Positions 43,797 through 52,169 of a DNA stretch of 63,442 nt are shown piece after piece. Under the pieces are notes generated by a model. That model made no database searches, was not told where the DNA came from, and worked only from the letters and a program-made list of their open reading frames with translations. The position numbers and the translations under genes are program-made. Source of the DNA: Paraburkholderia sp. BL25I1N1 (lineage in GTDB: Bacteria > Pseudomonadota > Gammaproteobacteria > Burkholderiales > Burkholderiaceae); contig NZ_PVZB01000038.1 of the NCBI RefSeq assembly GCF_003002025.1, positions 1-63,442 of the forward strand, written 5' to 3'. Within the stretch, counting starts at the first letter, position 1, and each line of letters opens with the position of its first letter.

Positions 43797-44569
43797 GCTG
43801 CTTTCACCTCCGTCTGAATGTCGAGCTCGCCGCATAACGCGTGAAAGTACCCGGCGAAGTTCGGGTCGCTGCGTGCACCGATTGGCGAGCGAGCGGCTAT
43901 GTCGATGTCATAGATCTTCTTCACCTGCGAAGGCCGGCCGCCCAGTACAACGACGCGCTTCGACAAGGCCACCGCCTCGTCGATGTCGTGCGTGACGAGT
44001 ACGACTGTCTTGTGAAACGTCTCGACGGCCTCCATCAGCACGCCTTCCAGATACAGGCGCGTCTGGTAGTCGAGCGCCGAGAAAGGCTCGTCCAGCAGAA
44101 TGATGTCGGGATCGTTAATCAGCGTGCGGATCAGCGCCACGCGCTGACGCATGCCGCCTGACAGCATGCGCGGATACGCATTCTCGAAGCCGGCGAGCCC
44201 ATACGTATTGAGGTATTCCATCGCCATGTCGCGTGCTTGCGCAGCCGGCATCTTCGAGAGCTCCGGCCCGATCAGCACGTTTTGCAGCACGGTGCGCCAC
44301 GGCAGCAGCAGATCGCGCTGCATCATGTAGCCGACCTTGCCGCGCAAGCCATCGACGCTTTGCCCGCGATAGACAATGTCGCCGCTATCCGCTTCGAGCA
44401 GGCCGGCGATCACGTTGAACACCGTGGTTTTGCCGCAGCCCGAGGGCCCGATGATGCTGACGAAATCTCGCTCGTGGATATCGAAGGTCAGACCGCCGAG
44501 CACGTCGACGGAACCGAGTTTGTTCGGAAACGATTTACGGATATTGCGTAACGCAAGCTGAACGGACAT
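43793..44569 (-). CDS. ABC importer ATPase (NitT/TauT type)
   Basis: 258 residues from ATG 44569 (GAGGAA 6 bases upstream). Walker A GPSGCGKTT, Q-loop MQRDLLLPWRT, signature LSGGMRQRVAL, Walker B IILLDEPFSALD and H-loop VLVTHDIDEAV are all present and in order. It powers the import system together with its two neighbours. It overlaps the permease gene by 4 bases and follows the MFS gene by 50 bases. Confidence 0.94.
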   Translation of the reverse strand: MSVQLALRNIRKSFPNKLGSVDVLGGLTFDIHERDFVSIIGPSGCGKTTVFNVIAGLLEADSGDIVYRGQSVDGLRGKVGYMMQRDLLLPWRTVLQNVLIGPELSKMPAAQARDMAMEYLNTYGLAGFENAYPRMLSGGMRQRVALIRTLINDPDIILLDEPFSALDYQTRLYLEGVLMEAVETFHKTVVLVTHDIDEAVALSKRVVVLGGRPSQVKKIYDIDIAARSPIGARSDPNFAGYFHALCGELDIQTEVKAA

Positions 44570-44619
44570 GTCTGTTCCTCGACGACGTTTCTGAGTGCAT
44601 TTCGACAAAGCGATTGAAA

Positions 44620-45924
44620 TCACGCGCTCTGCTGTGCCGCCAGAAAGCGCCGGCGCATCGGTTTGAGCACCGCAATGGCAAGCAGTGCGGTCGCGATGTC
44701 GAGCGTGATCGCGGTCGAAAACACCGGCACCCAGCTTCCCGCGTGCTGATGCATCAACGCCGCGAGCGGGCCGCCGAAAATAGAACCGATCCCTTGCGAG
44801 ATATAGAGCCAGCCGTAATTCTCGGTGGCGTGCCGCGTGCCGAACGTGTCGGTGAGCGTCGACGGAAACAGCGAGAAGATCTCGCCCCAGCCGAAGAACA
44901 CCACGCCCGACAGCAGCACGAACAGCACGGCGTTATCGCGCGTGAGCAGCCATAGCGCCATGGCCACACCTTCGAGCGCGAAGGCAAAAAACATCGTGTT
45001 CTCGCGCCCCATTCTGTCCGACACCCAGCCGAACAGCGGTCGCGTGAGTCCGTTCGTGAAGCGGTCGATCGTCAACGCCAGCGGCAACGCCGCCATGCCG
45101 AACACGAGAACCTTGGTTACGCCGAAGTCGGCGGCGAAGGTGGCCATTTGCGAGGTGACCATGAGACCCGACGTTGACATCATGGTCATCATCGCGAACA
45201 TCAGCCAGAAGATCGGCGTTTTCAACGTCTGCGAAGGGCGGAAATTGTTAACGGCAGGCGCGGAAGCGGAGCCCGGGGAAGCAGCGGTATCGTGCGTAGG
45301 CGGCACGCGCAAACCCTGTGAAGCAAGCAGGCCCACCACTGCGAACGCAATGCCGAAAATCCAGAGCGTCGCGTCGATGCCGCGCACTTGCAGCGACGTG
45401 GCGATCGGGAACGTCGTGACGATTGCGCCCATCCCATAGCCCGCCGCGACGGCGCCCGCCGCAAAGCCGCGATTGGTCGGGAACCAGCGCACCATCAGCC
45501 CCACCACGCCGACATACACAATACCGGTGCCGAGACCGCCCACCAGTCCATAAGTGAGGTAGAGCATCGGCGCGCTATGCACCTGTGAGGCCAGCACCCA
45601 GCTCAGGCCCGACATGACGGTGCCTATTGAAATCAGCATGCGTGGTCCGAAGCGGTCGATCAGCTTGCCCTGAAACGGCGAGAAGAACGTCTGCAATATG
45701 ATCAGCAGCGAAAACGTGACCTGTAGTTCAGGCAGTGCAACGCCGAGTTTTGCGGCGAGCGGCTTGGTCATCAGCGTCCATACATACTGCGGACTCGAAA
45801 TCGCCATCATGCAGACGAGACCGAGCCCGAGTTGCAGCCAACGATTGTGGGTCGCGCCCGACGAAACGGCGCCGGCTTCCGTCGACGCGATGGGTGGCAA
45901 CGAAGATTGCAAACGTGTGGTCAT
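44620..45924 (-). CDS. MFS transporter, oxalate/formate antiporter (OFA) family
   Basis: 434 residues with about 12 helices. OFA features are the opening WLQLGLGLVCMMAISSPQYVWTLMTKPL (in pieces), KLIDRFGPRMLISIGT in loop 2-3, and GWVSDRMGRENTMFFAFALEG in the second half. OFA proteins exchange or take up small carboxylates. GGAG precedes the ATG by 5 bases. The cluster thus contains two different transport systems, an ABC importer and this carrier. One may import the substrate while the other exports or exchanges a carboxylate product. Confidence 0.9.
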   Translation of the reverse strand: MTTRLQSSLPPIASTEAGAVSSGATHNRWLQLGLGLVCMMAISSPQYVWTLMTKPLAAKLGVALPELQVTFSLLIILQTFFSPFQGKLIDRFGPRMLISIGTVMSGLSWVLASQVHSAPMLYLTYGLVGGLGTGIVYVGVVGLMVRWFPTNRGFAAGAVAAGYGMGAIVTTFPIATSLQVRGIDATLWIFGIAFAVVGLLASQGLRVPPTHDTAASPGSASAPAVNNFRPSQTLKTPIFWLMFAMMTMMSTSGLMVTSQMATFAADFGVTKVLVFGMAALPLALTIDRFTNGLTRPLFGWVSDRMGRENTMFFAFALEGVAMALWLLTRDNAVLFVLLSGVVFFGWGEIFSLFPSTLTDTFGTRHATENYGWLYISQGIGSIFGGPLAALMHQHAGSWVPVFSTAITLDIATALLAIAVLKPMRRRFLAAQQSA

Positions 45925-46035
45925 GGTGACTCCATTACTAGGCGAATGTCTACCGGCGCCCGGCAGACGTGCAGCGTCCTCCGGGCCTCAAAGGCCGGAC
46001 CTGCAATCCGATTGAAAAATAGCGCGCGCGTGTGT

Positions 46036-47676
46036 CTACCAGCCCGCGGCTGCCCCGTCACTGCGCGGGTCGTAGCCCGCTTCGATCAATCCATCTGGAT
46101 ACCGAACGATTGCGCCGGCATGTCCCATTGCTTCGTCATACGCTTGCATCGTCTCGACTTCGTGGCCGAGCGCTGCGAGTCGCGCGATCGTGTCCGGAGC
46201 GAAACGCGCTTCGAGTTTCAGCGTGTCGGTCGATTGACCCCATGTGCGGCCGAGCAGCCAACGCGGCGCGTCGATCGCGGCCTGGGGGTTCCAGCCGAAC
46301 ATCGCAATGCGCGAGAACACCGCACTTTGCGACTGCGGCTGCCCGTCGCCGCCCATGTTGCCGTATACCATCGTGCGGCCATCTGCAAAACGTGCGAGCG
46401 CCGGGTTCAGCGTGTGAAAAGGCCGGCGCAGCGGCATTAGCGGATTGCGGGAGCGCTCGTCGAGCGAGAAGCTGCATCCGCGGTTCTGCCAGTTGATGCC
46501 CGTCCCGGCCAGCACCACGCCGCTGCCGAACTCGTGATAAATGCTCTGGATGAAGCTCACCGCAACGCCGTCGCTGTCGGTCACGCCGACCCACACCGTA
46601 TCGCCGGGCCCGCGACCGGCGCCCCACGGCGCGGCTCGAATCGACGACACTTGCGCGGCCATTGCGTCGAGCGCGGCAGGCTTTAGCAGTTCGCGTGGAT
46701 CGACGCGCATGTGATCCGGATCGGTGATCTCTGCATCGCGCACCGCAAATGCGAGCTTGGTTGCTTCGACACAGGCGTGTACGAACTCGGGACCTTGCGG
46801 GTCCATCTCTTTCGTCAACACGCGATCGAGAATGCCCAGAATTAGCAACGACACGAGCCCTTGTGTCGGCGGCGGCATGTTGTAGATCGTGCCCAACGAG
46901 TGCTCGAGCGCGAGCGCCGTTCGCATTCGCGCCTCGTATCGTTGCAGGTCTGCGAGAGTCAGCAGCGAGCCGGCCGACTGAAGATCACTCGCGATGCTGC
47001 GTGCAAGGTCGCCGCGATAGAAGTCGTCGAAGCCTGCGTGGGCCAGACGTTCGAGAGTGGCAGCAAGACGAGGTGCGATGAAGCGCTCGCCCGTGGCAGG
47101 CACGCGACCGTCGCAGAGGAACGTCTCTGTGAAACCCGGGATCGAGTGCAGTTCGGAGAGACGGCTTTCGACACATTGCGACTGGCTGCGCGTGACCGGC
47201 ACGCCGTGCTTCGCGTAATGGATTGCGTCTTCGAGCAGGCGTTCGACCGGCAGCCTGCCGCCCAGTGTTTCAGCCGACCAGCGATGCGCGCGCTGCCAGC
47301 CGGACACCGTGCCGGCCACCGTGTTGGCCGCGAGCGCGCCGCGCGTCGGTATGGTGGAGAGTCCGCGCGAGCGGTACTCGTCGACACTCGCCGCCAATGC
47401 CGCCACACCGCAGGCTTCGATGCCGACCGGCTCGGCGCCGGGACGCGAGATAAGCCAGAACCCGTCGCCGCCAATGCTGTTCATATGCGGATAGACGACG
47501 GCGATCGTCGCCGCGGCCGAGATCATCGCTTCGACGGCGTTGCCGCCTTCGCGCAAGATGGCGAGCGCGCTCTGCGCGGCGAGCGCATGAGGCGCGACCG
47601 CCATGCCGCGGGTTCCGCGGGCCGGGTTCAGGAATTCGGAAGGCATCGGGTGCACGGGGCTTTTGCTTGTATACAT
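46036..47676 (-). CDS. Gamma-glutamyltransferase/acylase family hydrolase
   Basis: 546 residues from ATG 47676; upstream in-frame sequence is unrelated and runs into the regulator gene. The Ntn-hydrolase fold is shown by GMAVAPHALAAQSALAILREGGNAVEAMISA (in pieces), NSIGGDGFWLI and the autocleavage site GDTVWVGVTDSDG, where Thr360 would become the N-terminal nucleophile of the small subunit. GGDGQPQSQ is the family C-terminal glycine motif. No signal peptide is visible, so it is probably cytoplasmic, unlike E. coli Ggt. The reaction would be cleavage of gamma-glutamyl amides or acyl amides. First structural gene after the regulator. Confidence 0.88.
   Translation of the reverse strand: MYTSKSPVHPMPSEFLNPARGTRGMAVAPHALAAQSALAILREGGNAVEAMISAAATIAVVYPHMNSIGGDGFWLISRPGAEPVGIEACGVAALAASVDEYRSRGLSTIPTRGALAANTVAGTVSGWQRAHRWSAETLGGRLPVERLLEDAIHYAKHGVPVTRSQSQCVESRLSELHSIPGFTETFLCDGRVPATGERFIAPRLAATLERLAHAGFDDFYRGDLARSIASDLQSAGSLLTLADLQRYEARMRTALALEHSLGTIYNMPPPTQGLVSLLILGILDRVLTKEMDPQGPEFVHACVEATKLAFAVRDAEITDPDHMRVDPRELLKPAALDAMAAQVSSIRAAPWGAGRGPGDTVWVGVTDSDGVAVSFIQSIYHEFGSGVVLAGTGINWQNRGCSFSLDERSRNPLMPLRRPFHTLNPALARFADGRTMVYGNMGGDGQPQSQSAVFSRIAMFGWNPQAAIDAPRWLLGRTWGQSTDTLKLEARFAPDTIARLAALGHEVETMQAYDEAMGHAGAIVRYPDGLIEAGYDPRSDGAAAGW
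47668..47675. promoter_or_regulatory. Palindrome TGTATACA at the start of the GGT gene, GntR operator candidate
   Basis: A perfect palindrome within CTTGTATACATGG overlaps the GGT start codon, 98 bases from the stop of the GntR gene. Short palindromes with TGT...ACA halves are common FCD/GntR operators. A protein bound here would block both transcription and translation start. Confidence 0.3.
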
Positions 47677-47773
47677 GGCCAGTGCATATGCGAGAACCAT
47701 GCCAACGGGCAAGTCCCGGCAAAGGTCGCGCGCAGAAGGCGCTTGAGCAATCGAGGCGCTCCAATGCGTGTTG

Positions 47774-48520
47774 CTAGATGGTGCCGCGCAACCTCGGTGG
47801 TGCATACGGAGCGCTGTGAGGCTCCGATGCGGTGCGGGCGCGTTGCAGGCGCTCGGTCGTGAGCGTGCGCACCTCTGCCCGGCTCCCTTCTATGTGCGAC
47901 CCCAGTAATGCGACCGCACGGTCCGCCGCAAGATCGCGGATGGCCGAGAGGATCGCAAGGTGCTCGTCGTAAGTGTCGTCGATGCAGTCGCCATAAACGA
48001 GATCGAGCCGCCGCACCACGCGGATGCGGTCGGTCACGCGCTGCATGGCCGCGCTCAGCTCGGCGTTGCCGGCGGCGAGGACCAGCGCCTCGTGAAAGGC
48101 TTCGTCGAGCGACACCATCTGTCGGCCGTCGCGAACCCGCTGCGTGTGAGGAACGTTCCAAATGCGGTCGAGCCGGTCGAGCATCTGCAAGGCGGTCGCG
48201 GACAAGGTGCCGTCGACCCCAAAGAGCCGGCTGACCGAAAACGTCTCGATCAGCTTGCGCATTTCGTACAGATCTTCGAAGCGCTTGAAGTCGATCGGCA
48301 TGACTTCCCAGCCGCCTCGCACATAGCCGCGCATCAAACCGTCGCTTTGAAGGCGTTGCAGCGCCTCGCGCGCCGGCGTCCGCGAAACGCCGAAGCGCTC
48401 GGCGATACTGCCTTCGGTCATGCGATCGCCGGGCAGCAGGCGCATGTCGAAGATATCGTCGCGCACGCTGAAGTAAACATGGTCAGCGCGCGATGAGGGG
48501 GAGTGGGTTGTGTCTTTCAC
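47774..48520 (-). CDS. GntR-family regulator with FCD effector domain
   Basis: 248 residues from GTG 48520. The winged helix is about residues 14-80 (LLPGDRMTEGSIAERFGVSR, TPAREALQRLQSDGL). The FCD domain is about residues 85-215 (YEMRKLIETFSVSRL, LDEAFHEALVLAAGNAEL, DEHLAILSAIRDL), which usually binds a small carboxylate together with a metal. It is the first gene of the seven-gene same-strand cluster and probably the substrate-responsive repressor of it. A candidate operator is TGTATACA at 47668. Confidence 0.9.
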   Translation of the reverse strand: MKDTTHSPSSRADHVYFSVRDDIFDMRLLPGDRMTEGSIAERFGVSRTPAREALQRLQSDGLMRGYVRGGWEVMPIDFKRFEDLYEMRKLIETFSVSRLFGVDGTLSATALQMLDRLDRIWNVPHTQRVRDGRQMVSLDEAFHEALVLAAGNAELSAAMQRVTDRIRVVRRLDLVYGDCIDDTYDEHLAILSAIRDLAADRAVALLGSHIEGSRAEVRTLTTERLQRARTASEPHSAPYAPPRLRGTI

Positions 48521-48714
48521 GCACGGGCTTGGAATTAACGGACTTTTCGGCAGTGACTATCGATCAACTTCAAAACATTAGTCAACACAATTCTAGCTTA
48601 CCGGAGTCAGTCACAAGCCCGCCTATGCGTGAGCGCACACCCTATCTCTTCTTGTCTTTCCTGTGCCGGATATACGCAAGCGGCACCCGTGCCGGTTGGA
48701 CCGTTGTGATCCCG

Positions 48715-49782
48715 CTATAGGCTTTTCGCGCTGTCGCCGCCCGTCACTTCGATTTCGGAGCCGGTGACCATCGCGGCGGCATCCGACGCAAGGTAGACCG
48801 CCGCAGGCGAGATGTCTTCCGGCTGCACCCACCCGACTCCAAGCGGCATCGTTGCCGCGCGGCGGTCCCACGCTTCCTGCGGCGTGAGAAAACCGTTCGG
48901 TTTGTAGCCGGTCTCACCGACGCTTTCGGTCAGTCGCTTTTCGTACAGCGTCAAAGCGGTGGCGACGAGCCCCGGTACCACGGCGTTGACTGTAATGTTG
49001 TAGCGACCGAGTTCGAGGGCCGCCGACTTCATCAGCCCAAAGATGCCCCACTTGGACGCCGCATAACTTGCTGCGTCTTTCGTACCGTGCCGTCCCTGCA
49101 TCGAAGAAACCACGATGATGCGGCCATAGTTGCGCTTCACCATCATGGGTGCGAATGCCCGGATAGTATTCGCGGTCCCGTTCAGGTTATTGTCGATGAC
49201 GTCCGTCCACTCGGTGTCCTGGAGGTCCAGAAGTGGCTTCCAGTACTGAATGGCGGCGTTGGCTACCACTATATCGATCTTTCCGTAACGCTGTTCGATG
49301 CGATTAGCGGCGGCGCGCAACGCGCCCGGGTCGCGGACGTCCGCGCGAATACCTTCGGCGCGGCGCCCATACGCCTGGATCATGCTGACCGTCTCAGCAA
49401 GCTCTTGCGGCGTGGCGGGTGCTGCATCAGAGGCGGTACTGACCGGTCCCGAGATGTCGAGCGCAATGACGTCCGCTCCATTTGCCGCAAACTCGACCGC
49501 AATGGCCCGACCGATTCCGCGGGCAGCTCCGGTGACGACCGCAACGCGTCCCTGCAACCTGGAATCCCGACCAGCGACGATCGGCCCGGCCGTCTTATCC
49601 GCCGGCGGCACTGGTACGGGCAGCCCGTCCATCGCCGCAGCGCCGCCGGGCGACTTCTGAGCTTGCGCGACGCCTGACAGCAACATGCCGGCTGCGGCCA
49701 CGCCACCGCCAACCATCCACTTTCGTCGCGAACGATCGGGATCGTCGTGATCGCTGTCAGAGTTTCTTTCTTTCGTTGTCAA
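48715..49782 (-). CDS. Short-chain dehydrogenase with Tat-type signal sequence
   Basis: 355 residues from TTG 49782 (GGAG 7 bases upstream). Residues 1-41 look like a twin-arginine signal: D-rich lead, SRRKWMVGG with Arg19-Arg20, hydrophobic GVAAAGMLLSGVAQA. The rest is a classical SDR: TGAARGIG (84-91), NNLNG, Ser226/227, Tyr240-x3-Lys244 (SYAASK), PGLVAT and the C-terminal GSEIEVTGG. Tat export would carry a folded, cofactor-loaded oxidoreductase to the periplasm, uncommon for an SDR. The 30-residue Gly/Pro spacer between signal and enzyme supports a genuine N-terminal extension. The substrate is unknown; sugar-alcohol or sterol-like alcohols are typical for the group. Confidence 0.85.
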   Translation of the reverse strand: MTTKERNSDSDHDDPDRSRRKWMVGGGVAAAGMLLSGVAQAQKSPGGAAAMDGLPVPVPPADKTAGPIVAGRDSRLQGRVAVVTGAARGIGRAIAVEFAANGADVIALDISGPVSTASDAAPATPQELAETVSMIQAYGRRAEGIRADVRDPGALRAAANRIEQRYGKIDIVVANAAIQYWKPLLDLQDTEWTDVIDNNLNGTANTIRAFAPMMVKRNYGRIIVVSSMQGRHGTKDAASYAASKWGIFGLMKSAALELGRYNITVNAVVPGLVATALTLYEKRLTESVGETGYKPNGFLTPQEAWDRRAATMPLGVGWVQPEDISPAAVYLASDAAAMVTGSEIEVTGGDSAKSL

Positions 49783-50007
49783 TGCAATGCTCCTTTCGGA
49801 TAGGGTTCGGGCAGCGCGCCTCGCCTATGACGGCGCGTGACAGAAGGTCATGCCGTGGGCAACGAGGCTGCGATGGGCAGACCCTGAAATCGGAATCTTC
49901 GGAAGCCGGGCGTAGCGCGACTCAAATTCGGAGGACTAAATCTCGCGATCCTTACCCGGAAAGCAGTTCGCCATGCAGTTGGCGCGGGCGTGGGCCGAGC
50001 CGACAGG

Positions 50008-50328
50008 TCAGGAGCTTGCCGGGGCGTCCTGATTCCCCTTTGCGGACGCCTGCGTTGCCGGGGCGCAATCGGCAACGAACTTTGCATGCAGGCGCTGCTC
50101 CGCCTGCTCAATTTGGTTCGGATACTCCGGATCATTTCTGGCCGGTTCGTATCCAACCGATTCGAGCTCCGTCAATTCCCGGATGATGTCGCCATGTGTT
50201 ATCCCCGCTTTGGCCGCTACAAAGGGATACGAGTGACATTCCTCTGCCGAGAATTTTTCCGCTGCACTCGCGGATACGCTAATTACCATCAAGGCGATGA
50301 TTGAGGTTAGTTTGAATCGGCTGTTCAT
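50008..50328 (-). CDS. DUF4148 small exported protein
   Basis: 106 residues, GGAG 6 bases before the ATG. Signal MNSRFKLTSIIALMVISVSASA, then the DUF4148 core: EL-x2-LE-x2-GYEPARNDPEYPNQIEQAEQRL. Two cysteines (ECHSYP, ADCAPA) may pair. Function unknown, probably periplasmic. It shares a family with the protein at 29679 but is less Ser/Ala-rich. Confidence 0.82.
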   Translation of the reverse strand: MNSRFKLTSIIALMVISVSASAAEKFSAEECHSYPFVAAKAGITHGDIIRELTELESVGYEPARNDPEYPNQIEQAEQRLHAKFVADCAPATQASAKGNQDAPASS

Positions 50329-51428
50329 ATCGAGCTCCAGGTTATCGGTACTTTAAGAAATCGCAAACCGCCGTCGTCATCGACTCTGCGAGCCCGATGC
50401 CCGACGACACGAATGCGTGTCATCACGATATCTGGCCGGTCAGCGCGTTTTCACATCGCAAACGTGAAGCTTAGTTAATCAAGACTGGCTGCGATCCAGG
50501 GGCGTTACCCCGGCTCCAGCGCCGGCTGTCAAAGCACGGCGCGTGACGTACGGCAGCCCGCGGGGAGATAGCGTTTAACGACCTGGAAATAGCCGTGCTC
50601 GCGCGGTTCAGGAGCTCAGGTAAGGTCATCAGCTGCGGTGCAAACTGTGTCTGCCCTACGAGTGTGGAGCGGCGTCAAAAGGGAAATGTAATGCCGCCGC
50701 TGCGGGCACTGTCAGATCGGTGACGAGAAAAGCGTGGTGTCGTGCTCACCTACGAAACGATCCGATGCTGTGCGAACGGAAAGAACGGCCCCCGTCAACG
50801 GTGAGGATATGCGGGGTGTAGAGCCTGACTCACATCCTCGACGTCCCGGTCGGTTGCACGATTGAGCTCGCGCGAGCCGATGGCTAGTGGCGCTTTTGGT
50901 TCGTTGAGGTAACGGGTCACTAACGGTATCAGCGCGACTTGCGCAGCGCCTCTTCGACGAACGCATTCGAGTAGGTCTCGCTGACCTTCACCGACTCACT
51001 TGCGGGCTTGGGCTCGTGCTGCAGAGCGCTGCCCCTCCGACGTACTTGCGCATGCACCCTCTTTTTTAAGGTTCTCCGGCAAGTACGGTCGGCTCTCTCG
51101 CGTCGCTCAAGTGTCCGCAACCTTTCATTGTGTCCAAAAATTGTCCGCGTACACGTTCCGTGTACCGGCGCAATTTTGTACGACTGCAATGCGGCTGACC
51201 ACTAGTCGAACAACTCGTAAAGGCCACCGCGGTTGCGCGATCCATCGGACCGGGGGCCCGCTGTATCCTTGCATGCTCGCTCCCGTTCGCTCGTTTTGTC
51301 ACATAGATTCGGATGACCGCGAAGCTTCGTCCATCGCAGATTCCCCCCGTCTGTTTCGCTGATCTGCCGCTCCTTCGCGTGTTGCGTTTGCGCGACCAAC
51401 GAGCGTCGTTTGTAAGCTAGCCCGAAAT
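50329..51428. other. Gap at the right end of the putative island, no gene recognised
   Basis: 1.1 kb with scattered short frames. A minus-strand frame ending at 50929 finishes SVKVSETYSNAFVEEALRKS, which looks protein-like, but I cannot name it and the upstream part is random-looking. The phrase GGCGTCAAAAGGGAAATGTA near 50671 is reminiscent of insertion-sequence non-coding DNA. Probably decayed mobile-element sequence near the attachment site. Confidence 0.35.
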
Positions 51429-51446
51429 GAGTACATCAATGAGTAC
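51429..51446 (+). repeat. GAGTAC direct-repeat pair, right attachment region
   Basis: GAGTAC at 51429-51434 and 51441-51446, 12 bases start to start, ending 62 bases before the tRNA 3' fragment at 51508. The same period and offset occur at 4646-4663. The 61 intervening bases of the two loci can be aligned without gaps and agree at somewhat more than half of positions by eye. Confidence 0.6.
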
Positions 51447-51507
51447 ACCAACACGAGGTCTTCGGCTTGAATTCCACTTAAATCAATCATCTACAAATAA
51501 GATACGA

Positions 51508-51525
51508 GTCCTCTCCTGGGCACCA
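51508..51525 (+). repeat. tRNA 3'-end fragment, probable attachment core (right copy)
   Basis: GTCCTCTCCTGGGCACCA, extended to CGAG upstream, so 51505-51525 fits T-loop end, T-stem, acceptor strand CCTGGGC, discriminator A and CCA. The rest of the tRNA is missing. The copy at 4725 differs by one base. Followed after 38 bases by a strong terminator. Confidence 0.68.
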
Positions 51526-51563
51526 TTAGCAGTTACGGCGTAAGCCGAAGCAGTTCGAGAAAC

Positions 51564-51594
51564 CCCGTAAGATCAACGTCTTACGGGTTTTTTT
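51564..51594 (+). terminator. Rho-independent terminator
   Basis: Perfect 9-bp stem CCCGTAAGA-TCAACG-TCTTACGGG (51564-51587) followed by TTTTTTTG. Position and strength suit the native terminator of the tRNA gene whose 3' end lies just upstream. Confidence 0.9.
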
Positions 51595-51830
51595 GTTTTC
51601 TACAGCCCCCTTGCGTTCCACGGACATCGTCGATTTTTGCGCAGCCGAAGGCTGCCTTTCATCGCATGGGCCAACGCTGGCTCGACTTCAAACGCGACGA
51701 ATGGGCAGAGGAAACCTTTCGCTTGCAAGAAGTGGGTAATCCTGAGCCTTTAAGGGACGGTTCATATCGTTCCAGAAGCGATGCAGCGCGCGACAGTGCG
51801 CGTGGGAATCGACGGCCGCCTAGTACCGGT

Positions 51831-52169
51831 TCAGCGGTCCCGGCAAGCTGTCGTTCTTGCGCTTGGTCCGCGTCCGAGCCGCAGTCCGGCGCGGTACCGT
51901 GCGGGACGACCGAAGTCGCCTGCTCTACCCATCCACGCATTCAGGGCCGAAATGGTCCGCCGCCACTCTCCTTTGCGCGGGGCCGCTGCGAGGTTTCGCC
52001 AAGCGAGCGTGTCGCTTGCCAACCAGCGCTGCCACGCGCGAGTTAGCGCACGCTCGACACGCTGAACGGTCGAGATGCGCGCCATGATGCGCGGCGCGGG
52101 ATCGGCCAGCGCGGATGCAGCCGCGAATAAAGCAACCAGCATTGCAACGCCGTACAAAAATCGCTTCAC
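51831..52169 (-). CDS. Possible small exported protein
   Basis: 112 codons from GTG 52169. The product begins with a convincing Sec signal (MKRFLYGVAMLVALFAAASA, then LADPAPR). The following part has amphipathic character (VERALTRAWQRWLASDTLAW) and the last 40 residues are Arg-rich and look out of frame. No strong ribosome-binding site. Either a small periplasmic protein or a gene remnant with a shifted tail. Confidence 0.35.
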   Translation of the reverse strand: MKRFLYGVAMLVALFAAASALADPAPRIMARISTVQRVERALTRAWQRWLASDTLAWRNLAAAPRKGEWRRTISALNAWMGRAGDFGRPARYRAGLRLGRGPSARTTACRDR

